Assembly (NCBI GenBank): GCA_021781745.1
Contig: JAJXWH010000035.1
Location: forward strand, 1 to 56,989
Origin: Bacillota bacterium
GTDB taxonomy: Bacteria > Bacillota > Clostridia > Clostridiales > Clostridiaceae
Length of the DNA: 56,989 nt
Reading direction: 5' to 3'
Shown: piece after piece, positions 35,621-45,139 of the stretch
Layout of the letters: each line of letters begins with the position of its first letter
Numbering within the stretch: the stretch's first letter is position 1
Program-made: the position numbers and the translations under genes
Notes under the pieces: generated by a model
Seen by the model: only the letters and a program-made list of their open reading frames with translations
Database searches by the model: none
What the model was told of the DNA's origin: nothing

Positions 35621-36355
35621 ATGAAAAAGAATAAAGACGTTATCTTTGTTTTCATTGCTACCATAATATTAGGTGCTTTAATATCAATGAATTTTAATTT
35701 TAAAGGGGTTCAATCTTATAGTCAATTAAATTCATCACAATATCAAAATGCAGTTGAAGAAAGAGCAGCTTTGTATAGAGAGATTGGAAATCTTAAAGAT
35801 GATAATATTGAGAAGATTAATAAAATAAGAGATTATGAGAACAATGGTAAAAAAGATGACAAGATACTCGAAGATATGAAAGCTCAAATTAATGATTATG
35901 AAATGCTAAGTGGATTAAATAAAGTAGATGGTCCTGGAATAATATTAACAATAAATGATGGAAAATCTAATGCGTTAGAAGAAGACACTGATGAAATAAA
36001 CAACAAACTTTTGCATGATGCTGATATGGCGTTAGTTTTAAACGAACTTCGAGTTGCTGGTGCAGAAGCTATCAGTGTAAATAATCATAGGATAGTTCCA
36101 TGGTCTGGAGTAATATGTAATTGGGCTTTTATAGGGTTTGATGATGGAGGAATGGAATATGCACCTTTTAAAATCTATGTTATTGGAGATCCAGAAAAGT
36201 TAAAGGCAGCTCTATTAGAAGATGGCAGCCATGTTAAACAACTGATGTTCAGAAAACTTGAGGTGGATATAAAAGAAGTGGATAAGATAATTATGCCGCC
36301 ATCAAGTGCTAATTCAAATGTAAAGTATATGACTATAGATGAAAGCAAGAAATAA
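35621..36355 (+). CDS. DUF881 family protein (YlxW/YlxX-like), copy 2
   Basis: 244 residues from ATG 35621 (AGAGGGGTGA upstream; the GTG at 35618 is too close to that site). The layout is as in copy 1: a membrane helix (VIFVFIATIILGALISMNF), a coiled coil (~45-90) and a DUF881 domain (VDGPGIILTINDGK; LRVAGAEAISVNNHRIVPWSG). The two copies flank sbp and are clearly divergent from each other, suggesting an old duplication or distinct partners in a complex. The 80 bp after it carries no clear terminator. Confidence 0.88.
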   Translation: MKKNKDVIFVFIATIILGALISMNFNFKGVQSYSQLNSSQYQNAVEERAALYREIGNLKDDNIEKINKIRDYENNGKKDDKILEDMKAQINDYEMLSGLNKVDGPGIILTINDGKSNALEEDTDEINNKLLHDADMALVLNELRVAGAEAISVNNHRIVPWSGVICNWAFIGFDDGGMEYAPFKIYVIGDPEKLKAALLEDGSHVKQLMFRKLEVDIKEVDKIIMPPSSANSNVKYMTIDESKK

Positions 36356-36447
36356 AATAATTTATTTTAATATAATTGAAGGAAATTCAAAAATAATATA
36401 GAATAATAATTAAGTAAAGGAAAGGAATAGTTTTATAGGTGTTTATT

Positions 36448-37146
36448 ATGGGAATTAAGCAAAATATTCAAGAAGTTAAATCTAAAATTCCAGAAGAAGT
36501 AACGCTTTTAGCTGTTTCCAAAACAAAGCCATTAGAAGATTTAGAAGAAGCTTATATGGCGGGGATGAGAGATTTTGGAGAAAATAAAGTTCAGGAATTA
36601 GTCAAAAAGGCAGAAAACTTTCATGATGATGTTAGATGGCATTTTATAGGACAGCTCCAAAGTAATAAAGTTAAGTATTTAGTCGATAAGGTATACTTAA
36701 TACATTCCTTATCAAGTATTAGTTTATTAAACGAAATAGAAAAAAATTTTGGAAAAGCTAATAGAGTTGCTAATACTTTAATTCAAATCAATATTGGAAG
36801 AGAAGAAAGCAAAAGTGGAATTTTAGAAGAAAATTTATATGAATTTATTGAAACAATTGAAAAATGTAATTTTGTTTCCGTAAAGGGTATAATGGTAATT
36901 ATTCCAATAGGAGATGAAGAAAGCAACAGAAAATATTTTAGAAGAACTAAAAAGATATTTGATGAGCTAAAAGAAAAAAAATATAAGAATATTAGTATGA
37001 ACATATTATCTATGGGAATGACTCATGATTTTATAACAGCTATAGAAGAAGGTTCTAATTTAATTAGAGTAGGAACAGGAATATTTGGAGAAAGAAATTA
37101 TAATTTAGGAGGCGAAGAGAATGAGCAACGTATTATCAAAAGTTAA
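36448..37146 (+). CDS. ylmE: YggS/YlmE-family PLP homeostasis protein
   Basis: 232 residues, a single-domain alanine-racemase-like barrel. The PLP lysine is in LLAVSKTKP (~residue 27), followed by [47 protein letters not shown] and [28 protein letters not shown]. It carries PLP and keeps cellular B6 and amino-acid pools balanced rather than acting as a racemase. It overlaps sepF by 26 bp, the usual pairing in Gram-positives. ATG 36448 is chosen; GTG 36439 in the same frame has no better site. Confidence 0.94.
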   Translation: MGIKQNIQEVKSKIPEEVTLLAVSKTKPLEDLEEAYMAGMRDFGENKVQELVKKAENFHDDVRWHFIGQLQSNKVKYLVDKVYLIHSLSSISLLNEIEKNFGKANRVANTLIQINIGREESKSGILEENLYEFIETIEKCNFVSVKGIMVIIPIGDEESNRKYFRRTKKIFDELKEKKYKNISMNILSMGMTHDFITAIEEGSNLIRVGTGIFGERNYNLGGEENEQRIIKS

Positions 37147-37573
37147 ATCTTTATTAGGATTTGAGGATTATGAAAATTACGAGGATTATGTAGATGAAGA
37201 ATATGAAGAAGAAATGAAGGATGACGAAGAAATTGAACCAGTAATTACAAATAAGAAAAACAGCAAAGTAGTCAACATTCATACATCATCTACAACTAAA
37301 GTTACAATTACTAAGCCAGTTGATTATGAAGAAGCAACTGAAATTTGTGAGGCACTTAAGAATAGAAGAATTGTTTTAGTAAATACTACAGTTTTAGAAT
37401 TGAAAATTGCTCAAAGATTATTAGATTTTATAAGTGGATCATGTTATGCTTTGGGGGGAGAATTACAACAAATTGAAAAAGGAGTGTATATTCTTTCACC
37501 ATCAAATGTTGAGGTGACAAATGAATTAAAGAATGAACTTAGTTCAAAGGCCTTATTTAATTGGTCAAAATAG
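37121..37573 (+). CDS. sepF: Cell division protein SepF
   Basis: 150 residues. The N-terminal amphipathic membrane-binding helix ([14 protein letters not shown]) leads into a highly acidic, Tyr-rich linker ([20 protein letters not shown]) and the compact SepF domain ([21 protein letters not shown] ... [22 protein letters not shown]). It binds FtsZ filaments and ties them to the membrane, replacing or assisting FtsA; ftsA is not in this cluster. GGAGGCGAAGAG precedes ATG 37121, inside the end of ylmE, so translation is probably coupled. Confidence 0.95.
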   Translation: MSNVLSKVKSLLGFEDYENYEDYVDEEYEEEMKDDEEIEPVITNKKNSKVVNIHTSSTTKVTITKPVDYEEATEICEALKNRRIVLVNTTVLELKIAQRLLDFISGSCYALGGELQQIEKGVYILSPSNVEVTNELKNELSSKALFNWSK

Positions 37574-37585
37574 GAGGTATTAATT

Positions 37586-37837
37586 ATGATATATAGTATT
37601 CAGATGGTTCTTTATTTGTTATTTAACATAATAGAACTAACTATATTCATAGAATGTATAGCTTCATGGATTCCTCAAGTTCAAGGAAATAAGTTTATTA
37701 ATTTAATTCACAATTTTGTTTATCCGATTTTAGAGCCAATTAGAAGATTGCAAGATAGAGTTATTCCTGGATTGCCAATGGACTTTTCACCAGTGATTGC
37801 CCTTTTGATTATCAATTTACTTAGAGGTCTTATATAA
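37586..37837 (+). CDS. ylmG: YggT-family membrane protein YlmG
   Basis: 83 residues with two membrane segments (MVLYLLFNIIELTIFIECIASWIP and FSPVIALLIINLLRGLI, each within its half) joined by VYPILEPIRRLQDRVIPG, the YggT signature. Conserved beside sepF across Firmicutes, cyanobacteria and plastids; it probably affects division or membrane-protein placement. AGGAGGT precedes the ATG, and its stop abuts the ylmH start. Confidence 0.92.
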   Translation: MIYSIQMVLYLLFNIIELTIFIECIASWIPQVQGNKFINLIHNFVYPILEPIRRLQDRVIPGLPMDFSPVIALLIINLLRGLI

Positions 37838-38614
37838 TTGAAAATAAATTTAAAGGAAAAGATAATTAACCATTTTTCAGATGATGAAAGAAATGAAGCA
37901 TTAAATTTATATGAGAAATATATACTATGTAGGGATAAGGACATTTCTTCATTTGGAAAGAGTTTTTATACACCTAATATATGGACTTGGTTTGAAAAAA
38001 ATTTAAGTAGTAATGATTTGAAAATTGAAAGTAATGGATTATTTGAAGATGCTGAAAGAAGAATGATTTCTTTCAATAATTCTTATAATAATCCATTCCC
38101 TATGAAATTGATTAAAATCGAAAATACTTCAAAATTTTCGAAACTTAGTCATAGAGATTTTTTAGGTGGCATCTTATCACTTGGCATTGAAAGAAATAAA
38201 ATTGGCGATTTATTAGTAGATAACAATATCTGCTATGTTCCAATTCATGAGGAAATTGAAAATTATATTATATATAATTTAGATAAAATTTCTAAAGTTG
38301 TTTGTAATGTAAAAGTAATTGATGATTTTGAACTTCTTCCTAAAGCTCAATTTAAGGAAGATATTATTTTAGTTTCATCTTTAAGAATTGATGGCATAGT
38401 TTCAAAAATTATAAATGTATCTAGATCCAAAGCTGCAGAAATGATAGAGCAAGGATTAGTTCTTATAAATTACGTTAAGATAAAAAATAAAAGTTATGAA
38501 CTTAAAGGTGAAGAAAGAATCACTATAAGAGGTTATGGAAAGTTTATTTTGGGTGATTCTATTGGGAATAGCAAAAGCGGAAAAATAAAAATTGTTATTA
38601 AAAAATATACATAG
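37838..38614 (+). CDS. ylmH: S4-domain RNA-binding protein YlmH (RqcP2-like)
   Basis: 258 residues: an N-terminal alpha-beta domain (YEKYILCRDKDISSFGKSFYTP; KLSHRDFLGGILSLGIERNKIGDLLVD) and a C-terminal S4 RNA-binding domain (VSSLRIDGIVSKIINVSRSKAAEMIEQGLVLINY). YlmH proteins bind stalled 50S-tRNA complexes and can support C-terminal tailing in ribosome quality control; rqcH, the key factor of that pathway, is in the same window at 45.1 kb. The start is TTG 37838, directly after the ylmG stop, with GAGGTC inside ylmG. Confidence 0.9.
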   Translation: MKINLKEKIINHFSDDERNEALNLYEKYILCRDKDISSFGKSFYTPNIWTWFEKNLSSNDLKIESNGLFEDAERRMISFNNSYNNPFPMKLIKIENTSKFSKLSHRDFLGGILSLGIERNKIGDLLVDNNICYVPIHEEIENYIIYNLDKISKVVCNVKVIDDFELLPKAQFKEDIILVSSLRIDGIVSKIINVSRSKAAEMIEQGLVLINYVKIKNKSYELKGEERITIRGYGKFILGDSIGNSKSGKIKIVIKKYT

Positions 38615-38627
38615 TTGAGGTGAAAGT

Positions 38628-39269
38628 ATGAAGTTAACACCAATGGATATTAACAATAAGGAATTTAAGAAAGGGCTAAGAGGATATAACTCAGATGAAG
38701 TCGATGAGTTTTTAGATGAAGTTGTAGATAATTATGAGGAACTTTATAAAGAAAATGCTAACTTAAAAGAAAAGCTTGCAAATCTAAATGAAAAGGTCGA
38801 TCATTATTCAAAAATTGAGACTACTATACAAAATACATTATTACTGGCACAAAATGCTGCTGAGCAAGCTAAAAATTCAGCTCAAAAAGAAGCAGAATTA
38901 TTAGTAAAAAATGCAAACGAAACAGCACAGAAAATTTTAGATAAGGCACATAATGACGTAATTCAAATTAATGATGAATATGAAAGAGTAAAACAGGAAT
39001 TTATAAAGTTTAGGGCAAAATATAGAAACTTTATGAATGCACAGTTAGAAACCTTTGATGATTTAGAAAAGGATTTTATTAAAAATTATAATGTCTCAGA
39101 TATAGTTGAAGATGATGATACGGTTAAAGAAGAAATAATAGAAAAAGAAGTAAGTACTGAGGATGAAAAAAGTAAAAATAGTACTGATGAATCAATTGAA
39201 CTTCAAAATAATAGTTCTTTAAATGATGAATTAAATGAAATTAAAAGCTTTTTTGTTCAAAATGAATAA
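38628..39269 (+). CDS. divIVA: Cell division / polar organiser DivIVA
   Basis: 213 residues. The N-terminal membrane-curvature domain reads [20 protein letters not shown] then [16 protein letters not shown], the DivIVA signature. Long coiled coil from ~30 to ~150, then an acidic, low-complexity tail. It gathers at septa and poles and recruits division and sporulation proteins. It is last in the dcw block, 13 bp after ylmH, with GAGGTGA, and ends at a strong terminator. Confidence 0.95.
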   Translation: MKLTPMDINNKEFKKGLRGYNSDEVDEFLDEVVDNYEELYKENANLKEKLANLNEKVDHYSKIETTIQNTLLLAQNAAEQAKNSAQKEAELLVKNANETAQKILDKAHNDVIQINDEYERVKQEFIKFRAKYRNFMNAQLETFDDLEKDFIKNYNVSDIVEDDDTVKEEIIEKEVSTEDEKSKNSTDESIELQNNSSLNDELNEIKSFFVQNE

Positions 39270-39283
39270 TAGTTAATTTAAAA

Positions 39284-39322
39284 ATACCAAGTAATATATG
39301 TACAATTACTTGGTATTCTTTA
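39284..39322 (+). terminator. Terminator of the divIVA end of the dcw cluster
   Basis: ATACCAAGTAAT pairs with ATTACTTGGTAT (39284-39316), followed by TCTTTATAT. Confidence 0.85.
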
Positions 39323-39325
39323 TAT

Positions 39326-39387
39326 AAAAAGAGCTATAGCTGAAATAAAGTTTAAAAATAAACTAATTTTTGCTTACAGCTCTTTTT
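39326..39387 (-). terminator. Terminator of motAB
   Basis: AAAAAGAGCT and AGCTCTTTTT bracket an AT-rich loop just beyond the motB stop; on the minus strand the stem ends in a T-run. Confidence 0.6.
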
Positions 39388-39392
39388 ACTTT

Positions 39393-40145
39393 TTATTCTT
39401 TTGGAGTTTCTGAGTCATTATATTTACTATTTATTATTACAATATCAACTCTTCTATTTGCAGCTCTTCCTTCTTCAGTGGAATTACTTTGAATAGGCCT
39501 ATATTCTCCGTAGCCTACTGAAGAAAGTCTTTCCGGCTTGACGTTACCTTGAGAAATTAAAAATTCTACTACATTAGCAGCTCTGACAGAAGAGAGTTGC
39601 CAGTTTGAGTGGAAATAATTTGTGTTAATAGCTACATTATCAGTGTGTCCCTCAACATGTATGTAATTGTCAATTCCATTTAAAACCTTCGATATAGAAA
39701 TTAATTTACTTTGCCAGTCTGGTTTAATTATGGCTTCTCCGCTATTAAATAATATATTATCATTAAAGCTTATTATAAGCCCTCTCTCTTGAATTGATGT
39801 AGTAACACTTCCTTTTAACTCAGAATTGTTAACAAGTTCATCAACCTTCTTTTTAATATCGGAAAGCTTTTCGGCTTCTGCCGCTGAGTTATTTTGATCC
39901 TCAGCCGGATCAACTACATTTGGAGTTGCATTAGTACTATCTGATACTGCAATTACATTTTGTCCATTTCCATTGTTGAATCCAATTCTAAGTGAGTTAG
40001 CTAGTTGTTGTGCTTTTTTATTATCAACATTTGATATTGCATACATCATTAAAAAGAAAATCATAAGTAATGTTATAAAATCCAAGTAGGAAAGCATCCA
40101 TCTTTCAGTATCATCTTTTTCTTTTTTTGTACTCTTTTTCATCAT
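39393..40145 (-). CDS. motB: Flagellar motor stator protein MotB
   Basis: 250 residues: a basic start, one transmembrane helix with the proton- or sodium-carrying aspartate (WMLSYLDFITLLMIFFLMMYA, Asp near residue 22), a linker and a C-terminal OmpA-like peptidoglycan-binding domain (INTNYFHSNWQLSSVRAANVVEFL; LSSVGYGEYRPIQSN). It anchors the stator to the wall. ATG 40145 is placed seven bases after AGAGGT; the longer frame starts inside motA. It lies 19 bp after motA and points against the dcw cluster. No other flagellar gene is nearby. Confidence 0.93.
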   Translation of the reverse strand: MMKKSTKKEKDDTERWMLSYLDFITLLMIFFLMMYAISNVDNKKAQQLANSLRIGFNNGNGQNVIAVSDSTNATPNVVDPAEDQNNSAAEAEKLSDIKKKVDELVNNSELKGSVTTSIQERGLIISFNDNILFNSGEAIIKPDWQSKLISISKVLNGIDNYIHVEGHTDNVAINTNYFHSNWQLSSVRAANVVEFLISQGNVKPERLSSVGYGEYRPIQSNSTEEGRAANRRVDIVIINSKYNDSETPKE

Positions 40146-40164
40146 AATCAATACCTCTTTAAAC

Positions 40165-40935
40165 TTATTCTTCAAGCATTTTAGCTTCTTCTTCAGTTAA
40201 ATAACCAACAAGTTTGCTAACTAAGGTATTGGGATTTATACCTTCTTGAATAAGAAGAACAGCTTCAATAATTAATTCCTTCTCGATGATTTCTTCTTTA
40301 TTCAGTTCTCTTAATTTACTAGCAATAGGAAGCCAGAAAAGGTTTGCAGTACCAAGTCCGTATAATGTTGCTACGAAAGCAGATGCAATTTCACCGCCCA
40401 TTGCTGCAGCATCACTTAAATTAGCAAGTACTATAACTAAACTTGTTACGGTCCCTACAATACCCATTGTTGGGGCATATCCTCCAGCGGAAGTAAACAT
40501 TTCAATATATTTTTCGTGTCTTGCAGAAAGTTGTTCAAGTTTGGTATTCAAAATGCTTTTAACAGACGCTGGATCAATTCCATCGACCACCATCTGTAAT
40601 CCTTTTTTTATAAATGGATCTAAATCTACTCCGGTAAGTTCAGATTCAATACTCAAAAGCCCATCTTTTCTAGTTTTAATTGATGTTTCTTTAAAGTAAC
40701 GTATATACTCCTGCATATTGCTTTCTTTCTTTCTAAAAGCTATTCCTATTATTTTTGGAAGCTTTTTAAAGGTTTTCGAAGGAAAAGAAATAGAAGTCGC
40801 TCCAAGTGTTCCACCTATAACAATAATTGCAGAGGTTAGTTTCATTAGCGCAAATATTGAACCATGAGCTAAGGTATATCCTAATAGAATAGATCCAAAT
40901 GCCAATATTACACTTAACAGTGTTACAATGTCCAT
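40165..40935 (-). CDS. motA: Flagellar motor stator protein MotA
   Basis: 256 residues with four membrane segments. The cytoplasmic loop contains FKETSIKTRKDGLLSIESEL with the charged residues that contact FliG, and the conserved prolines occur in GGYAPTMGIVGTVTSLV (~170) and LFWLPIASKL (~215). With MotB it forms the ion-driven stator. ATG 40935 is preceded by AAAGGGGGATG; the further nine codons lie upstream of that site. A 250-bp AT-rich gap separates it from the divergent rluD-type gene. Confidence 0.93.
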   Translation of the reverse strand: MDIVTLLSVILAFGSILLGYTLAHGSIFALMKLTSAIIVIGGTLGATSISFPSKTFKKLPKIIGIAFRKKESNMQEYIRYFKETSIKTRKDGLLSIESELTGVDLDPFIKKGLQMVVDGIDPASVKSILNTKLEQLSARHEKYIEMFTSAGGYAPTMGIVGTVTSLVIVLANLSDAAAMGGEIASAFVATLYGLGTANLFWLPIASKLRELNKEEIIEKELIIEAVLLIQEGINPNTLVSKLVGYLTEEEAKMLEE

Positions 40936-41149
40936 AAATACATCCCCCTTTGAAAATAACAAAATATTAAAAGTAGATGATTAAATATGTATTAAAATGT
41001 AAAAAATGTAAAGTGAATGTATAACAAGCAATAAAATGCTAATACAATATAATGATAGCATAATATAAAATAAATGTAAAACTTTTATAATTAGAAGAAT
41101 TAAACATAAATTTTATTTTATATTACATACTTCGATAATAAGTTTTGAA

Positions 41150-41178
41150 TTGTAAAGTCCCCATTATTATATTATAAT
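41150..41178 (+). promoter_or_regulatory. Promoter of the pseudouridine synthase gene
   Basis: TTGTAA at 41150 and TATAAT at 41173 are 17 bp apart, 39 bp before the start codon. The rest of the 40936-41216 gap is AT-rich with no recognised motAB promoter. Confidence 0.6.
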
Positions 41179-41216
41179 GTTGAAAGAATATGCTAAAGAG
41201 GAAGGTATATTTAATT

Positions 41217-42122
41217 ATGGAGAAAATAATTATAATAGTTGAAGAAAAAGATAAAGAAACTAGAATTGATAAATATTTATCAGAAATTCTTGAAGATAAA
41301 TCAAGATCTTATATTCAAGGACTCATTGAAAAGGATAGCATCAAAGTAAATAATAAAATCCCTAAAAGTAATTATAAAGTTAAGACAAAGGATGAAATTG
41401 AAATATCATTAAGCGAGCCTGAAGTTTTGAATGTGGATCCTGAAGAGATATCTTTAAGTATATTATATGAAGATAAAGATATTGTGGTTGTAAACAAGGA
41501 ACAGGGAATGGTTGTACATCCAGCACCAGGGAATTATAATGGTACTTTAGTTAACGCACTGCTCTTTCATTGCAAAGATTTATCAAGCATAAATGGAATT
41601 GTTAGACCAGGAATAGTTCATAGAATTGATAAAGATACCTCGGGTGTATTAGTAGTTGCTAAAAATGATGAGGCACATAATAAGCTTTCGGAACAATTAA
41701 AAGATCACTCTATGAAGAGAGAATATTATGCACTAGTTGAAGGGAGAATAAAAAATGATAAGGGCACTATTAATAAACCTTTAGCTAGGAATAAAAAGGA
41801 TAGATTAAAGATAGGTATTGTTGAAGGGGGTAAGAAAGCTGTAACTCACTATGAAGTATTAGAAAGATATAATGGGTATACGTTAATAAAATGTAAATTG
41901 GAAACAGGAAGAACTCATCAAATAAGAGTGCACATGGCTTCAATTGGTTTCCCCTTGGTTGGAGATCCTCTTTATGGTTTTAAAAAGCAAAAATATAAGT
42001 TAAAAGGTCAAATGCTTCATGCTAAGACGCTAGGATTTATTCATCCAAGAAAAAATGAATATATGGAATTTACAACAGAATTACCAGAATATTTTCAAGT
42101 AATACTAGAAAAATTAAGGAAT
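41217..42122 (+). CDS. rluD: RluA/RluD-family 23S rRNA pseudouridine synthase
   Basis: About 300 residues (the reading frame stops at 42134). An N-terminal S4 domain (RIDKYLSEILEDKSRSYIQGLI) is followed by the catalytic domain with PGIVHRIDKDTSGVLVVAKND (catalytic Asp in HRIDKDTSG) and GRTHQIRVHMASIGFPLVGDPLYG. It isomerises uridines in helix 69 or related 23S sites. ATG 41217 follows AAAGAGGAAGG. pyrR begins 21 bp after its stop and is likely co-transcribed, the pairing seen in many Firmicutes, where lspA often precedes. Confidence 0.9.
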
Positions 42123-42137
42123 GAATTAAAATAATAA

Positions 42138-42692
<555 letters not shown>

Positions 42693-42718
42693 TAAGTGAT
42701 AAGGGAGAAAACAAAACT

Positions 42719-43879
42719 ATGTATGATTTAATTGCAACTAGCACCTTTGGAATTGAAAGTATAACCGCAAAGGAATTAAAAGCCCTTGGGTATGAAGATT
42801 TAAAAATTGAAAATGGAAAGGTTACTTTTGAAGGAGATGAAATGGATATTGCAATTTGTAATATTCATTTAAGAACTGCTGATAGAGTATTAATTAAAAT
42901 GGCAGAGTTTGAAGCAAAATCCTTTGAGGAACTATTCCAAGGTACAAAAAAAGTGGAATGGAGTAAAATAATTCCTATAGATGGAATCATGCATGTAGTT
43001 GGGAAAAGTGTTAAATCAACACTTCATAGTGTTCCGGATTGTCAATCAATTGTGAAAAAAGCTGTTGTTAAAAGCATGAGCGAAAGTTATGGTATTGAGA
43101 CATTTAGCGAAAGTGGTCCTGTATACAAAATTGAGGTATCAATTTTAAAGGATGTAGTTACACTAACAATAGATACAACCGGTCCAGGATTACACAAAAG
43201 AGGTTATAGGGAGCTTGCTGGAATTGCCCCATTAAAGGAAACTTTAGCAGCATCTATTCTTTTGATTTCAAGATGGAATGATGATTTTGAACTAATAGAT
43301 CCATTTTGTGGTTCGGGTACAATATTAATAGAAGCTGCTATGATAGCACAAAATATTGCACCAGGAGTAAATAGGAACTTTGTGTGTGAAACGTGGCCGT
43401 CTTTGAGTGATAATACATTCAATATAGTACGAGATGGAGCTAGGAAATCTGAGAAAAATAAAGATATAAAATTGATTGGATACGATATAGATCATAAGGT
43501 GCTTAAAGTAGCAATGGATAATGCAAAGAAAGCTAGGGTTGATCAATATATCCAGTTTCAAAAAAGAGATTTTATGGATTTTTCAACTTCTAGAAAGTAT
43601 GGTTTTATAATCTCTAACCCGCCATATGGGGAAAGAATAGGAGAAAAGGAAATATTACCTGCACTTTATAAACATATGGGGCAAACAAAGAAAAAATTAG
43701 AAAGCTGGGATTTTAATATTTTAACATCCTTTGAATCTTTTGAAAAAGTATTTGGAATAAAATCAACTAAAAATAGAAAATTATACAATGGTAAAATAAA
43801 ATGTTACTACTATCAATATTTTGATAATGATAAGATTAAGAATTTTGGAGATTTATTAATTAATGAATTAATGGACTAG
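42719..43879 (+). CDS. THUMP-domain class I RNA methyltransferase (RlmL/YpsC-like)
   Basis: 386 residues. An N-terminal ferredoxin-like/THUMP domain (MYDLIATSTFGIESITAKELKALG; HLRTADRVLIKMAEF) precedes a Rossmann methyltransferase with LIDPFCGSGTILIEAAMIA (motif I, ~195), IGYDIDHKVLKVAMDNAKKA and the catalytic IISNPPYGERIGE (NPPY, ~300). It methylates a 23S rRNA guanine (N2) or similar. Monocistronic or last after pyrR (26 bp). It ends before a 350-bp gap that holds a terminator. Confidence 0.9.
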   Translation: MYDLIATSTFGIESITAKELKALGYEDLKIENGKVTFEGDEMDIAICNIHLRTADRVLIKMAEFEAKSFEELFQGTKKVEWSKIIPIDGIMHVVGKSVKSTLHSVPDCQSIVKKAVVKSMSESYGIETFSESGPVYKIEVSILKDVVTLTIDTTGPGLHKRGYRELAGIAPLKETLAASILLISRWNDDFELIDPFCGSGTILIEAAMIAQNIAPGVNRNFVCETWPSLSDNTFNIVRDGARKSEKNKDIKLIGYDIDHKVLKVAMDNAKKARVDQYIQFQKRDFMDFSTSRKYGFIISNPPYGERIGEKEILPALYKHMGQTKKKLESWDFNILTSFESFEKVFGIKSTKNRKLYNGKIKCYYYQYFDNDKIKNFGDLLINELMD

Positions 43880-44039
43880 AAGTTAATAAATTAATGATAA
43901 TTATAGAGAAAGTTAATAAACTTAAGAAAATAAGCAAAATAATTAATAAATAAAATATTAATGAGTTGAAAAGTGAAAAGTTATTTACAAACAAGTATGC
44001 TCATGATAGAATAAATTTAAGTAAAAAATGGTAGCAATG

Positions 44040-44077
44040 GTGCTGACAATTTGTTAAGATTGTTAGCACTTTTTTTG
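44040..44077 (+). terminator. Terminator in the gap before the RpiR regulator
   Basis: GTGCTgACAAT and ATTGTtAGCAC pair around TTGTTAAG, followed by TTTTTTT. The 150 bp between the methyltransferase stop and this hairpin is AT-rich with no other signal; the 150 bp after it presumably contains the rpiR promoter. Confidence 0.85.
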
Positions 44078-44226
44078 TCCGAATTTTTAAATACAAGTTT
44101 TGGAAAGACATCCTTCACAGATGATTTATTAATAGTAAGGATTGTATATGAATGGTTTAACGGGAATGCTAATATGTCATGTGAAGAAAGATTAAATATT
44201 ATATATTAAAAGGGAGGAGTTAAAGT

Positions 44227-45072
44227 ATGGCAGAAGTTTATCAAAGAATGGCAGAAAAGATACCTAATATGAGTAAAGCGCAAGAGAAAATTGCAAAGTA
44301 TATATTATCACATCCTAATAGCACGCCTTTTTTAACTGTTGAAAAATTAGCCAAACTATCTGGAGTTAGCATTGCAACAGTTACTAGATTTGTAATTTTT
44401 CTTGGATATAAAGGCTATCCTGAATTTTTAAAGGATACGCAGGAGTCAATGCAGCAGCAAGTTTCAAAAGCTGAAAGAATGAAGGATGATTTAGAAAGAG
44501 AATGTAGTGAGGAAAGTGAGATTTATAAAATATTTGAAGAAGATTTGAATAACATTAAAACTACTATGGAGGATCTTAACATATATGAACTTAAAAAAGC
44601 TGTTGAATTGTTGTTAAAGGCAAAGAGAACTTATATAGTTTCAAGGAGAAGTTCTTCAATGCTGGGTGCATTTTTAAAATATTATCTTGATTTATTGTTT
44701 AATAATGTTAATCTAATAGAAAATATTGAGCAGATTCCAAAGCAAATTAGTGATGTAGATGATGAAGATGTAGTTATAGGAATTGGTTTCGAGAAATATG
44801 CAAGAAGCACAGTGGAAATTTTTACACATTTAAAGAGAATGGGAGCTACAACTATAGCTATTACAGATAATATGTTATCTCCTCTTGTACCGTATTCGGA
44901 TGTTACATTAACTGCAGTAAGTAAAGGATCTAAGGATATAGAATCTTTTGCAGCACCATTAAGCTTAATAAATGCATTGATTTTATCAATAGAAAAAGAA
45001 AAGAAAGACTATTTTAATAGTAATGTACAATTATTAGAGGAAGCGTGGAGAAAATTTGATTTATTCATTTAA
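44227..45072 (+). CDS. MurR/RpiR-family transcriptional regulator
   Basis: 281 residues. The N-terminal HTH_6 domain (MSKAQEKIAKYILSHPNS; LAKLSGVSIATVTRFVIFLGYKGYPEFL, ~20-65) is followed by a SIS sugar-phosphate-binding domain (TYIVSRRSSSMLGAFLKYYLDLL; ATTIAITDNMLSPLVPYSDVTLTAV). These regulators sense phosphosugars such as GlcN-6-P or MurNAc-6-P. No sugar genes adjoin, so the target is unknown. It has AAAGGGAGGAG and stands alone between terminators. Confidence 0.9.
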   Translation: MAEVYQRMAEKIPNMSKAQEKIAKYILSHPNSTPFLTVEKLAKLSGVSIATVTRFVIFLGYKGYPEFLKDTQESMQQQVSKAERMKDDLERECSEESEIYKIFEEDLNNIKTTMEDLNIYELKKAVELLLKAKRTYIVSRRSSSMLGAFLKYYLDLLFNNVNLIENIEQIPKQISDVDDEDVVIGIGFEKYARSTVEIFTHLKRMGATTIAITDNMLSPLVPYSDVTLTAVSKGSKDIESFAAPLSLINALILSIEKEKKDYFNSNVQLLEEAWRKFDLFI

Positions 45073-45096
45073 TTATTTATTAATTTATGCAAAAAA

Positions 45097-45131
45097 GAGG
45101 TATCAACTTTAGTAGTTGAACCTCAATTTTT
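45097..45131. terminator. Bidirectional terminator between rpiR-type gene and rqcH
   Basis: GAGGTaTCAACT pairs with AGTTGaACCTC around TTAGT, with T-run (ATTTTTTT) on the plus side and A/T-run on the minus side. It ends two convergent genes. Confidence 0.9.
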
Positions 45132-45139
45132 TTGTATGG

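Noticed and set aside
39393..40935. Flagellar cluster beginning at motAB
   Set aside because: No other flagellar or chemotaxis gene adjoins; motAB is an isolated pair.
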